Assembly (NCBI GenBank): GCA_902608845.1
Contig: CACLPR010000010.1
Coordinates: 1 to 34,793, forward strand
From: an uncultured Pelagibacteraceae bacterium
Lineage (GTDB): Bacteria; Pseudomonadota; Alphaproteobacteria; Pelagibacterales; Pelagibacteraceae
Length of the DNA stretch: 34,793 nucleotides
Direction of reading: 5' to 3'
Shown here: positions 26,720 to 34,793 of the stretch, piece after piece
Layout of the letters: each line of letters opens with the position of its first letter
How positions within the stretch are numbered: position 1 is the first letter of the stretch
The notes under the pieces: model-generated
Told to the model about the DNA's origin: nothing
Databases searched by the model: none
What the model saw: the letters and a program-made list of their open reading frames with translations, nothing else
Position numbers and translations under genes: made by a program

Positions 26720-27283
26720 ATGATTAACCAACCAACACTTCAAAAATTAAGTGATTTTGAGGATAAATCGCTTTTGATCGTAGACGATGATAATCCATTT
26801 AGACAAAGATTGGCTAGGGCTATGGAGAAAAAAGGTTTTACGGTAACACAAGCTGAGAGTGTAAAAATTGGTATTGAGACCGTAAAATCACAAAGTCCAG
26901 CATTTGCTGTTGTAGATCTTAGATTAAATGATGGTAATGGACTAGAGGTAGTTAAAGAAATTCAAAAGGGTAACATTAAAAGCAGAATTATTATGTTAAC
27001 GGGATATGGTAACATTCCAACAGCAGTTGCTGCAATTAAGGAGGGAGCAATTGATTATATTGCGAAGCCTGCAGATGCAGATGATGTTGAAAAAGCACTT
27101 TTAGCGGATCCAAATCAAAAACCAGCCCCTCCTGAAAACCCAATGTCAGCGGATAGAGTAAAATGGGAGCACATACACAGGGTTTTTGAGTTATGCAACA
27201 GAAATGTCTCTGAAACTGCGAGAAGACTAAAAATGCATAGAAGAACTCTTCAAAGAATACTTTCTAAAAGATCTCCTAGATAA
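26720..27283 (+). CDS. regA: RegA/ActR/PrrA-family response regulator
   Basis: Cytoplasmic response regulator with a receiver domain (about 16-130) and a Fis-type helix-turn-helix at the C-terminus (about 145-187). Receiver residues are D22/D23/D24 in IVDDDNPFRQRL, phosphoacceptor D66 in VVDLRLNDGNG, T/S in MLTGYG, and K in AKPADADD. The C-terminal block NVSETARRLKMHRRTLQRIL is highly characteristic of RegA, the redox-responsive regulator of alphaproteobacteria. The 187-residue size matches. No RegB-type sensor kinase gene is adjacent. It is divergent from the polyamine operon and convergent with the ABC ATPase gene, with one base between stops. Confidence 0.93.
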   Translation: MINQPTLQKLSDFEDKSLLIVDDDNPFRQRLARAMEKKGFTVTQAESVKIGIETVKSQSPAFAVVDLRLNDGNGLEVVKEIQKGNIKSRIIMLTGYGNIPTAVAAIKEGAIDYIAKPADADDVEKALLADPNQKPAPPENPMSADRVKWEHIHRVFELCNRNVSETARRLKMHRRTLQRILSKRSPR

Positions 27284-27284
27284 T

Positions 27285-28214
27285 TTAATTTTTTGTAAGT
27301 CTTAAAAATACATCTTCAAGATCGCCATCATCAGTTGAAATATCTTGTATTCTTATATCTTGTTTTTTTATTTCTGAAATTATTGAATCTATGCTCAGTT
27401 TACTCTTCTCATATGATAAAACTAACTTGTTTTCGTCATTTGATATAACTTTTAAAGACTCAAAAGTGTTATCCTGAATATTAGTTTTTTTATCTGTGGT
27501 GACATACACAATTTTTGTTTGAATTTTTTTTAAAAGATTTTTAGTTGTATCTAAAGCAACTAATTTTCCTGCACTTAGAATACCAATCCTATCACACATT
27601 TTTTCTGCTTCCTCAAGGTAATGAGTTGTTAGTATTGTTGTTACCCCTTGTTTATTCAAAGATTTCACATTTTCCCATAATGTATTTCTTAGCTCCACAT
27701 CAACTCCTGCGGTAGGCTCGTCCAAAATTATAATTGGAGGTTGATGCACCATCGCTTTTGCTACAAGTAGTCTCCTCTTCATACCACCAGATAAGGCTCT
27801 AGCATAACTGTCAGCTTGTTCCTCTAAAGATACCAACTTCAATATAGTATCTGTAATTCTATCTTTTTCTCTAATTCCGTATAGACCTGCTTGAAGCTCT
27901 AAAAGTTTTCTGGGACTAAAAAATGGATCAAAGTTTACTTCTTGTGGAACAATCCCAATAGAGGCTCTAACTTGTCTAGGGTTTTTATCTAAGTTAAACC
28001 CCCAAACATTCACTTCACCACCAGTTTTTACAACTGATCCACCTAATATGTTTATAAACGTACTCTTTCCAGCCCCATTTGGTCCTAATAGACCAAAAAT
28101 TTCACCTTCTTTCACCTCTAAGTTTAAATTATTAAGCGCATGAGTTTGTTTCGAACCATTTTTTGAATAAACTTTATTCAAGTTTTTAACACTTAAAACG
28201 TTTTTTTTATTCAT
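27285..28214 (-). CDS. ABC transporter ATP-binding protein (ABC-2 type export)
   Basis: Nucleotide-binding subunit of an ABC exporter of the daunorubicin/YadG-like type, 309 residues. Seen: Walker A GPNGAGKST, signature LSGGMKRRLL, Walker B IIILDEPTAGVD, and H-loop LTTHYLEEAE. The block VPQEVNFDPFFSPRKLLELQAGLYG is typical of this branch. A C-terminal accessory domain (about 225-309) is present. No permease gene is adjacent: it lies alone between regA (convergent) and polA (divergent), so its membrane partner must be encoded elsewhere. The substrate cannot be told. Confidence 0.88.
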   Translation of the reverse strand: MNKKNVLSVKNLNKVYSKNGSKQTHALNNLNLEVKEGEIFGLLGPNGAGKSTFINILGGSVVKTGGEVNVWGFNLDKNPRQVRASIGIVPQEVNFDPFFSPRKLLELQAGLYGIREKDRITDTILKLVSLEEQADSYARALSGGMKRRLLVAKAMVHQPPIIILDEPTAGVDVELRNTLWENVKSLNKQGVTTILTTHYLEEAEKMCDRIGILSAGKLVALDTTKNLLKKIQTKIVYVTTDKKTNIQDNTFESLKVISNDENKLVLSYEKSKLSIDSIISEIKKQDIRIQDISTDDGDLEDVFLRLTKN

Positions 28215-28264
28215 ATGAGGGCATACATTTATTACATTTATAAAAATTAAGATATCATTACATT

Positions 28265-31039
28265 ATGGATAAAATTAAAAAAAGTGACCATTTTTACTTA
28301 ATAGATGGTTCGGGATACATTTTTAGAGCATATTATGCCCTTCCTCCTTTAACTAGAAAAAGTGATGGATTACCAGTTGGTGCTGTCAGCGGTTTTTGCA
28401 ACATGCTTTTTAAATTATTAGAGGACTCTAAATCAGATGATAATTTAGAAAAACCAACACACTTTGCAGTAATATTTGATTCAGCAAGAAAAAATTTTAG
28501 AAATGAAATATATTCAGAGTATAAAGGAAATAGATCTGATGCACCTGACGATCTAATTCCCCAATTTGAATACATCAGGAAATCTGTAAAAGCTTTTAAT
28601 TTACCTTCAATTGAGTTAATCAATTATGAGGCAGATGATTTAATTGCAACATATGTAGAAAAAATTTTAGACTTAGGTGCAAAGGTAACAATTGTTTCTT
28701 CAGACAAAGATTTAATGCAGCTTTATAAAAAAGGGGTGAGAATTTATGATCCAATGAAGAACAAATTTATAAATCAAGACGATGTCCACAATAAATTTGG
28801 AGTTACTCCAGAAAAAGTAATAGATGTACAATCTTTAGCTGGTGATAGCACAGATAACGTGCCTGGTGTACCTGGTATAGGAGTTAAAACTGCTGCTGAA
28901 TTGATAAATCAATATGGAACTTTAGAAAATTTATTAAAAAATGCATCAAAAATAAAACAAAATAAAAGAAGAGAAACTTTAATAAATAACAAGGACGATG
29001 CAATTATTAGCAAAAAATTAGTTACGTTAAAAAAAAATGTACCTGTAAAAAATAAAATTGAAGAATTCATACTTAAAAGTGTTGATCAAAATAAGCTTTA
29101 TTCTTTTCTAAGAGAAATGGAATTTAATAGGCTATTAAGTTCTGCTATCTCAAAGTATGGAGACACAAATAACCTTATAAATAAAGATATTGATAAAAAT
29201 TCAGAAAAAACAACAGAAATTAAGAAAAAAAATTATCAATTAATTAAAAATGAGAAGGAGATTGAAGATTGGATGAGACAATCTGAGGAAATTGGTGAAT
29301 TTGCAATAGATACTGAAACAACTTCATTAGACCCTCATACAGCAAAATTAGTAGGTATTTCAATCTCTAACAGAATTGGAAATGCATGTTACATTCCATT
29401 AAATCACGTTAGTGGAAACAATCTTGACGAAAAAAAAGTCTTAAGTATTTTAAAGAATTATTTAGAGGATGAGAGCATTAAAAAAGTAGGACAAAATATT
29501 AAATTTGATTTCATTGTCTTTTATCACCGCGGAATAACTTTGAATTCCATGGAAGATACTATGCTTATGTCTTACACACTAGATGCTGGTAAAAATAGGC
29601 ACAATATGGATACTCTTTCAGAGATACATCTAGGTCATAAAACTATTAAATTTAAAGATTTAGTTGGGACAGGAAAAAAACAACTTAATTTTTCTGAAGT
29701 TAATATATCTGAAGCCAAAGATTATGCCGCTGAGGATGCAGATATTACATATAGATTGTACAAAATTTTTTTAAAATCATTAAAAGCAGAAAAATTATTG
29801 AATATTTATGAGTTATTTGAAAAACCATTAATTAAAATACTAGCGGAGATGGAGATAAAAGGTATTAAACTTGACAAATCTTCACTTAACAAACTGTCTT
29901 CAAAATTTTCAACTAAAATCGAAAAATTAGAAAAATCTATTTTTAAGATTTCAAATAAAACATTTAACATTGGATCAACCAAGCAACTTGGTGAAATAAT
30001 GTATAACGATTTAAAAATAGCAGCGTTGAAAAAAACAAAAAAAGGAAGTTTTGCCACTAGTGCTTCAGTTTTAGAAGACCTAGCTTTCAAAGGTTATGAA
30101 TTTCCAAAACTCATCTTGGAATGGAGGCAAATTAGTAAACTTAAAAATACCTACTCAGATGCATTGCCAGAACATATAAATCAAAATACTAAAAGAGTTC
30201 ATACATCTTTTTTGTTAGCAGCTACTACAACAGGTAGACTTGCATCTAGTGATCCAAATTTACAAAATATTCCAATAAAATCAGATGATGGTAAGGATAT
30301 AAGGAAAGCCTTTGTTTCTGAAAAAAATAATAAATTGATTTCAGCTGACTACAATCAAGTTGAAATGAGAATTTTGGCAGATCTAGCAGATGTAAAACAG
30401 TTGAAAAAGGCATTTTTAAATAATGAGGATATTCATACCTTGACAGCTAGCCAGGTTTTTGGAAAAGAAATTAATAAAATTGATTCAGAAACAAGAAGAA
30501 AAGCAAAAGCAATCAACTTTGGGATTATTTATGGCATATCACAATATGGTTTAGCTAAACAAATCAATGTTTCAAACAATGAAGCAGAAGAATTTTTAAA
30601 TTCTTATTTTAAAAAATTTCCAGAAATTAAAGATTATATGAAAACAACTGTAAATTTTTGTAGAAAAAGTGGCTATGTAACTAATATATTTGGAAGAAAA
30701 ACACATCTCACTGGAATTAACGATAAAAATTTCAATGTAAGGAATTTCCAGGAGAGGGCAGCGATAAATGCTCCAATTCAAGGGTCAGCATCGGAGATAA
30801 TGAGATTAGCAATGATCAGAATAAATAAAGAAATCTCAAATAATAAAAATAATAGTCTAAAAATGTTGTTACAAATACACGATGAGTTAATTTTCGAAGA
30901 AAGCTCAAAAGAAACAAAAAAAAGTATTAAATTAATTAAGGATTTAATGTTGAGTGTTAAAGATAGTGAACTTCACTCATTTTCAATACCTCTTTTAGTG
31001 GATATGAATATTGGAGAAAATTGGGGCGAACTTCATTGA
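28265..31039 (+). CDS. polA: DNA polymerase I
   Basis: Repair and Okazaki-fragment polymerase, 924 residues, with all three domains. The 5' nuclease domain occupies about 1-295 (YLIDGSGYIFRAYYALP, GDSTDNVPGVPGIG). The 3'-5' exonuclease follows (about 320-515) with catalytic acidic residues kept: FAIDTETTSLD, VGQNIKFDF and YAAEDADITYRLY, so proofreading should be active. The polymerase domain has motif A (ADYNQVEMRILA), motif B (RRKAKAINFGIIYG) and motif C (QIHDELIFE). The gene is alone on its strand between a divergent ABC gene and chvI, 50 bases on. Confidence 0.97.
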   Translation: MDKIKKSDHFYLIDGSGYIFRAYYALPPLTRKSDGLPVGAVSGFCNMLFKLLEDSKSDDNLEKPTHFAVIFDSARKNFRNEIYSEYKGNRSDAPDDLIPQFEYIRKSVKAFNLPSIELINYEADDLIATYVEKILDLGAKVTIVSSDKDLMQLYKKGVRIYDPMKNKFINQDDVHNKFGVTPEKVIDVQSLAGDSTDNVPGVPGIGVKTAAELINQYGTLENLLKNASKIKQNKRRETLINNKDDAIISKKLVTLKKNVPVKNKIEEFILKSVDQNKLYSFLREMEFNRLLSSAISKYGDTNNLINKDIDKNSEKTTEIKKKNYQLIKNEKEIEDWMRQSEEIGEFAIDTETTSLDPHTAKLVGISISNRIGNACYIPLNHVSGNNLDEKKVLSILKNYLEDESIKKVGQNIKFDFIVFYHRGITLNSMEDTMLMSYTLDAGKNRHNMDTLSEIHLGHKTIKFKDLVGTGKKQLNFSEVNISEAKDYAAEDADITYRLYKIFLKSLKAEKLLNIYELFEKPLIKILAEMEIKGIKLDKSSLNKLSSKFSTKIEKLEKSIFKISNKTFNIGSTKQLGEIMYNDLKIAALKKTKKGSFATSASVLEDLAFKGYEFPKLILEWRQISKLKNTYSDALPEHINQNTKRVHTSFLLAATTTGRLASSDPNLQNIPIKSDDGKDIRKAFVSEKNNKLISADYNQVEMRILADLADVKQLKKAFLNNEDIHTLTASQVFGKEINKIDSETRRKAKAINFGIIYGISQYGLAKQINVSNNEAEEFLNSYFKKFPEIKDYMKTTVNFCRKSGYVTNIFGRKTHLTGINDKNFNVRNFQERAAINAPIQGSASEIMRLAMIRINKEISNNKNNSLKMLLQIHDELIFEESSKETKKSIKLIKDLMLSVKDSELHSFSIPLLVDMNIGENWGELH

Positions 31040-31089
31040 AAACAAACAATTGCCCTAATCTGAACAATTTAGTATTTTTATTCTAAGTT

Positions 31090-31794
31090 ATGTCACAAAC
31101 AATTGCGTTAGTTGATGATGATCGAAATTTATTAACATCTGTCCAGATGGCTTTAGAAAAGGAAGGTTTTAAAGTTCAAACATATATTGATGGTGAAAAT
31201 GCTCTTGTTGGATTATCAAGAACACCACCAGATCTTGCTGTAATTGATATTAAAATGCCAAGAATGGATGGCGAAGAACTTCTAAGAAAACTTAGAAAAA
31301 AAACTTCTATGCCGGTTATTTTTTTAACTTCTAAAGATGAAGTAACCGACGAGGTTAGTGGTTTAAAACTCGGAGCAGATGATTTCGTTGGTAAAACTGG
31401 GGGATTTTCAACCAAAGTTTTAGTTGAAAGAATTAAAGTGCAATTAAGAAAAAAAGATAAGGACATCAATATAGAAGAAAATAAAAATGTAATTTCTCAT
31501 GGTAAGTTAAAATTAGATCCTTCCCAACTCGAATGCGAGTGGGATGGTAAACAACTGCCCGATAAACTTACTACAACAGAATTTAAAATTGTTGAGGAGC
31601 TAGCAAAAAGACCAGGAATGATTAAAGAGAGAGCCTTACTCATGGATGTAGCTTATCGAGAAGATACAGATATAGAAGATAGGACTATTGATAGTCATGT
31701 TAAAAGAATAAGAAAAAAATTTAAAAAGGTAGACAGCGATTTTTCAGCAATTGAAACAAGATATGGAAGTGGATATAGATGGAATGTTAAATAA
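31090..31794 (+). CDS. chvI: ChvI-like OmpR-family response regulator
   Basis: Two-component regulator, 234 residues, with a receiver domain (1 to about 120) and an OmpR-type winged helix (about 140-234; DRTIDSHVKRIRKKF and TRYGSGYRW). Phosphoacceptor is D53 in AVIDIKMPRMDG, with acidic residues D9-D11 and T80. LVERIKVQLRKKD and the partner kinase next door identify the ChvI branch. Oddity: the usual Lys-Pro-Phe-Ser loop at the end of the receiver reads GKTGGFS (101-107), with K102 kept, proline replaced and two glycines inserted. chvG starts 2 bases after the stop. In relatives the pair controls envelope and acid responses. Confidence 0.9.
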   Translation: MSQTIALVDDDRNLLTSVQMALEKEGFKVQTYIDGENALVGLSRTPPDLAVIDIKMPRMDGEELLRKLRKKTSMPVIFLTSKDEVTDEVSGLKLGADDFVGKTGGFSTKVLVERIKVQLRKKDKDINIEENKNVISHGKLKLDPSQLECEWDGKQLPDKLTTTEFKIVEELAKRPGMIKERALLMDVAYREDTDIEDRTIDSHVKRIRKKFKKVDSDFSAIETRYGSGYRWNVK

Positions 31795-31796
31795 TT

Positions 31797-33299
31797 ATGG
31801 GAAAAATACTAAAAAATCTCTCTATATTACAGAAATTTTTATTTATTAATCTAGTAGTCTTTATATTTATAATAATAATCACATTCTTTTACTTAGGTGC
31901 TATTCAAAAAAATTTGATTAGTGAAAAACAAAATAATCATACAGATATAATTACTCAAACAATATTAAATCTTGAAAAATCAAATATAAAATTAAATGAA
32001 TATGGAATAAGCGAATTTTTATTTTCCAAAAAATCCCGATTTCCTTATTTTGAAAAACTAGATAGAGTAATATTTTTTGATGATAAATTAAATTGGATTG
32101 GAGATACAAGATCTATTCCATCATCATTATTACTAATTGAAGAATTATCTCAACAATCAAGTGAGAATAATTTTAATAATCAAGAAAATAAAAATGAAAC
32201 AATTTTCGATGAAGATCTTAATAAATATTATTTATCAGGATCTGAAAAATCTTTAACTAATTTAAAACAAATCCAAGAACAGTTTTTTGTTTTTAGTATT
32301 AAGAGTATTAATTATTTGAATAATAATGGCTATATTCTTATATCTGAAAACGCTGATAACATAATTGCACAAATTGAAGAGAGAGAGAACTTTATTATTA
32401 GAACAGCTCTTGTGGTACTTTTAGTTATCATTATTTTCTCATATGTTTTAAATAGATATTTTTTAAAACCTATTAAAAATTTAGTTACTTATACTAAAAT
32501 CATAAAAGACAAAAGTAACGAAAAAACAGATATAGAAAGGGTTAAGACAAGAAATGATGAATTAGGAATATTATCAAAATCACTTGATGAAATGACCAGC
32601 GAATTAAATAAAAGAATTACAACTGCTGAAAATTATTCAACAGACTTACTTCATGAAATTAGAAATCCTCTTGCATCATTAAAAAGTGCATCTGAGATAA
32701 TTTCAGAAACAGAGGATAAATCTAAAAGAGAAAAATTAATTAATATAGTATCACATGATGTTGAGAGAATAGAAAGATTGATTACTGATTATTCTCAAAT
32801 GCTGAAAGATGAGGCAGTAATTTCAACAGAAACAATGCAAAAAATTGATATAAAGGATATTGCAAAATCTGTAGTTGATGATTTTAACAATATTTATAAT
32901 TCAAAAAGAAAAATACAAATACGATTAAAGTCTAATGGATCTGAAAATTATTTTATACTTGGTATCAACAATAGGATAGAACAAATTATTGCAAATTTAC
33001 TTGAAAATTCAATTTCCTTTAGCGACGAGAATCAAGAAATTATTGTAGAGGTCAGCAAAGACAAAGAAGGCAAGCCAAGACTTGTCATAATTGACGAGGG
33101 GACTGGTTTTAGTGAGAAGGATACTACTAAAATTTTCAATAGATTTTACAGCAATAGACCTCAAAATTTTGGAGAACACTCTGGCTTGGGCTTAAATATA
33201 GTGAAAAACTTAGTTGAATTACATAATGGACAAATTAAAGCTGAAAATAATAAAGATAAGGGTGCAAAAGTTGAAATAATTTTCCCGGCGACCCAATGA
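31797..33299 (+). CDS. chvG: ChvG-like sensor histidine kinase
   Basis: Membrane sensor kinase paired with ChvI, 500 residues. A transmembrane helix lies at about residues 15-36, followed by a periplasmic sensing region (about 37-195) rich in asparagine and glutamate. A second helix (about 200-216) leads into a HAMP-like linker, then the HisKA domain with the phosphorylated histidine in LLHEIRNPLASL (H286). The ATPase domain has ANLLENSISFS (N box), IIDEGTGFS (G1) and HSGLGLNIVKNLVELHNG (G2). The periplasmic part shows little family conservation by eye. It is coupled to chvI by a 2-base gap. Confidence 0.9.
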   Translation: MGKILKNLSILQKFLFINLVVFIFIIIITFFYLGAIQKNLISEKQNNHTDIITQTILNLEKSNIKLNEYGISEFLFSKKSRFPYFEKLDRVIFFDDKLNWIGDTRSIPSSLLLIEELSQQSSENNFNNQENKNETIFDEDLNKYYLSGSEKSLTNLKQIQEQFFVFSIKSINYLNNNGYILISENADNIIAQIEERENFIIRTALVVLLVIIIFSYVLNRYFLKPIKNLVTYTKIIKDKSNEKTDIERVKTRNDELGILSKSLDEMTSELNKRITTAENYSTDLLHEIRNPLASLKSASEIISETEDKSKREKLINIVSHDVERIERLITDYSQMLKDEAVISTETMQKIDIKDIAKSVVDDFNNIYNSKRKIQIRLKSNGSENYFILGINNRIEQIIANLLENSISFSDENQEIIVEVSKDKEGKPRLVIIDEGTGFSEKDTTKIFNRFYSNRPQNFGEHSGLGLNIVKNLVELHNGQIKAENNKDKGAKVEIIFPATQ

Positions 33300-33341
33300 A
33301 AAGTTGATTAATACAAATAAAGTTGTTACAAGCCCTACCTT

Positions 33342-34628
33342 ATGACAGATTATAAAGTAAAAGATATTAACGAAGCAGAATTTGGAAGAAAAGAAATCTC
33401 TCTGGCTGAAACTGAAATGCCAGGATTAATGGCGGTAAGAGCCGAATATAAAGGCAAAAATCCACTTAAAGGTGCTAGAATTTTAGGTTGTCTTCACATG
33501 ACAATTCAAACAGCTGTTTTGATTGAAACTTTAGTCGATTTGGGTGCAGAATGCAGATGGTCTTCATGCAATATATTTTCAACACAAGATCATGCAGCAG
33601 CAGCAATTGCAAAAGCTGGTATCCCAGTATTTGCTTGGAAGGGTGAAACAGAGGAAGAATACTGGTGGTGTGTTAAACAAACTATTGAGGGTAAAAAAGA
33701 TTGGATCCCTAACATGATTTTAGATGATGGCGGAGATCTTACTGCTCTTATGCATAAAGATTATAAAGATTTATTAAAAGGCGTAAAAGGTTTAAGTGAA
33801 GAAACAACAACGGGGGTTCTAGCACTAAAAAAAATGGAAGAACAAGGACAATTGTTAGTTCCAGCTATTAATGTAAATGACTCAGTTACAAAATCAAAAT
33901 TTGATAACTTATACGGGTGTAGGGAAAGTTTAGTTGATGGAATTAAAAGAGCTACTGATGTAATGATGTCTGGAAAAGTTGCAATCGTTGCAGGCTTTGG
34001 TGATGTTGGAAAAGGTAGTGCTGCATCCTTAAGACAAAGTGGAGCAAGAGTTTTAGTAACTGAAACTGATCCAATTTGTGCATTACAAGCCGCTATGGAA
34101 GGTTACGAAGTGGTTTTAATGGATGAAATGATAGGTCAAGCAGACATTGTTGTAACGGCAACTGGGAATAAAGATGTAGTAACAGCAGATCATATGAGAG
34201 CCATGAAAGATAGATCTATTCTATGTAATATCGGTCACTTTGATAATGAAATACAAGTTGAGGCTCTAAAAAACTATAAATGGGATGAAGTAAAACCCCA
34301 AGTTCATGAAATAACATTTCCAGATGATAAAAGATTAATTTTGTTAGCTGAAGGAAGACTTGTAAATTTAGGTTGTGGGACTGGTCACCCAAGTTTTGTT
34401 ATGAGTGCATCATTTACTAACCAGGTGATTGCTCAAATTGAGCTTTGGAATAATTCAGATAACTATGAAAATAAAGTTTATGTGCTTCCTAAACACTTAG
34501 ATGAAAAGGTTGCAAGGCTTCACTTAGATAAAGTTGGTGCAAAATTAACACCGTTATCTAAAGAGCAAGCTGATTATATAAGTGTAACACCAGAGGGACC
34601 ATACAAGCCTCATGCTTATCGCTACTAG
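33342..34628 (+). CDS. ahcY: Adenosylhomocysteinase
   Basis: Reversibly splits S-adenosylhomocysteine into adenosine and homocysteine, relieving product inhibition of methyltransferases. NAD-dependent, 428 residues. Conserved blocks are [63 protein letters not shown], the NAD-binding loop [22 protein letters not shown], and the C-terminal [10 protein letters not shown] to YKPHAYRY. It links to the methionine genes 20 kb away in pathway terms. The 42-base gap before it is too short for a known SAH riboswitch. Its last 17 bases overlap the next start. Confidence 0.97.
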   Translation: MTDYKVKDINEAEFGRKEISLAETEMPGLMAVRAEYKGKNPLKGARILGCLHMTIQTAVLIETLVDLGAECRWSSCNIFSTQDHAAAAIAKAGIPVFAWKGETEEEYWWCVKQTIEGKKDWIPNMILDDGGDLTALMHKDYKDLLKGVKGLSEETTTGVLALKKMEEQGQLLVPAINVNDSVTKSKFDNLYGCRESLVDGIKRATDVMMSGKVAIVAGFGDVGKGSAASLRQSGARVLVTETDPICALQAAMEGYEVVLMDEMIGQADIVVTATGNKDVVTADHMRAMKDRSILCNIGHFDNEIQVEALKNYKWDEVKPQVHEITFPDDKRLILLAEGRLVNLGCGTGHPSFVMSASFTNQVIAQIELWNNSDNYENKVYVLPKHLDEKVARLHLDKVGAKLTPLSKEQADYISVTPEGPYKPHAYRY

Positions 34629-34793
34629 AAGTGGCAAAATAAATATTTCTAAAGAAAAAGATACTAAACTTGTAGCTGAACGCCTATGTAAGTTCATTGA
34701 TTTAGGAGATTTCATACTTTTAACTGGCAATCTTGGCGTAGGGAAAACTACTTTTATTAAATACATAATTAATTCTCTTCAAAGAAAAAACAG
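34612..34793 (+). CDS. tsaE: tRNA threonylcarbamoyladenosine ATPase TsaE (3' end cut by window)
   Basis: Sixty codons of an open frame begin at an ATG inside the end of ahcY and run off the window. The residues [18 protein letters not shown], then [18 protein letters not shown], give a P-loop (GNLGVGKTT, residues 39-47) preceded by the [11 protein letters not shown] strand typical of TsaE/YjeE, the small ATPase needed for the t6A modification of tRNAs reading ANN codons. The early P-loop position suits TsaE. The remainder, including the Walker B region, is not visible. Confidence 0.8.
   Translation, partial: MLIATRSGKINISKEKDTKLVAERLCKFIDLGDFILLTGNLGVGKTTFIKYIINSLQRKN

Noticed and set aside
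33300..33341. Possible SAH riboswitch before ahcY
   Set aside because: The gap is only 42 bases and lacks any stable stem; known SAH aptamers would not fit.
34554..34766. Minus-strand frame over the end of ahcY
   Set aside because: The plus strand carries the ahcY C-terminus and a convincing TsaE N-terminus with a P-loop, so the reverse frame is a shadow.

Overview
The window is AT-rich (roughly 30% GC by eye), almost entirely coding and free of mobile elements. Gene content and order match a streamlined SAR11-type alphaproteobacterium (Candidatus Pelagibacter or a close relative). Supporting signs are the atpAGDC order, a class I lysyl-tRNA synthetase, the rplU-rpmA-obgE-proB-proA-nadD-rsfS block, metX/metW behind a SAM-II riboswitch, a ChvG/ChvI pair and a RegA-type regulator. 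By my boundaries only about 730 of 34,793 bases lie outside genes, and no gap exceeds 183 bases. I see no rRNA, tRNA, insertion sequence, CRISPR array, prophage or broken gene. The two end genes are cut by the window edges.

Layout. 1-4116 (+): end of the F1Fo ATP synthase operon (atpA partial, atpG, atpD, atpC). 4105-10637 (-): one long operon read from a promoter at about 10690: rplU, rpmA, obgE, proB, proA, nadD, rsfS, ctpA, rppH. 10703-13137 (-): metX, metW and a glyoxalase II gene behind a SAM-II riboswitch. 13321-15298 (+): hisC-like aminotransferase and tyrA-like dehydrogenase. 15295-18852 (-): trkH, an AmpG-type permease and an NlpC/P60 peptidase. 18939-22413 (+): lysS and pyrD, then rpmB and a YhhQ-type queuosine-precursor transporter from their own promoter. 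22415-26575 (-): a four-gene polyamine operon (decarboxylase, deoxyhypusine-synthase homologue, N-carbamoylputrescine amidase, agmatine deiminase) with a structured leader. 26720-27283 (+): RegA-type regulator. 27285-28214 (-): lone ABC ATPase. 28265-34793 (+): polA, chvI, chvG, ahcY and the start of tsaE.

How the genes connect. MetX/MetW start methionine synthesis and are under SAM feedback through the SAM-II element; AhcY closes the S-adenosylhomocysteine end of the same cycle. The aminotransferase and TyrA homologue fit tyrosine synthesis. The NlpC/P60 peptidase and AmpG permease suggest muropeptide uptake and trimming. The polyamine operon encodes agmatine to putrescine and probably putrescine to homospermidine, headed by a decarboxylase whose substrate is the open question.

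Most interesting. No wholly new system is evident: this is core genome. The best leads are regulatory RNA and promoter structures: a SAM-II pseudoknot running straight into a U8 tract; a polyamine-operon leader with two hairpins, the second terminator-like, and a possible mutually exclusive pairing; and a palindrome inside the rpmB promoter. Also notable are a two-residue insertion in the conserved Lys-Pro loop of ChvI, a NadD that stops right after its last signature motif, and four convergent gene pairs with no room for a terminator.
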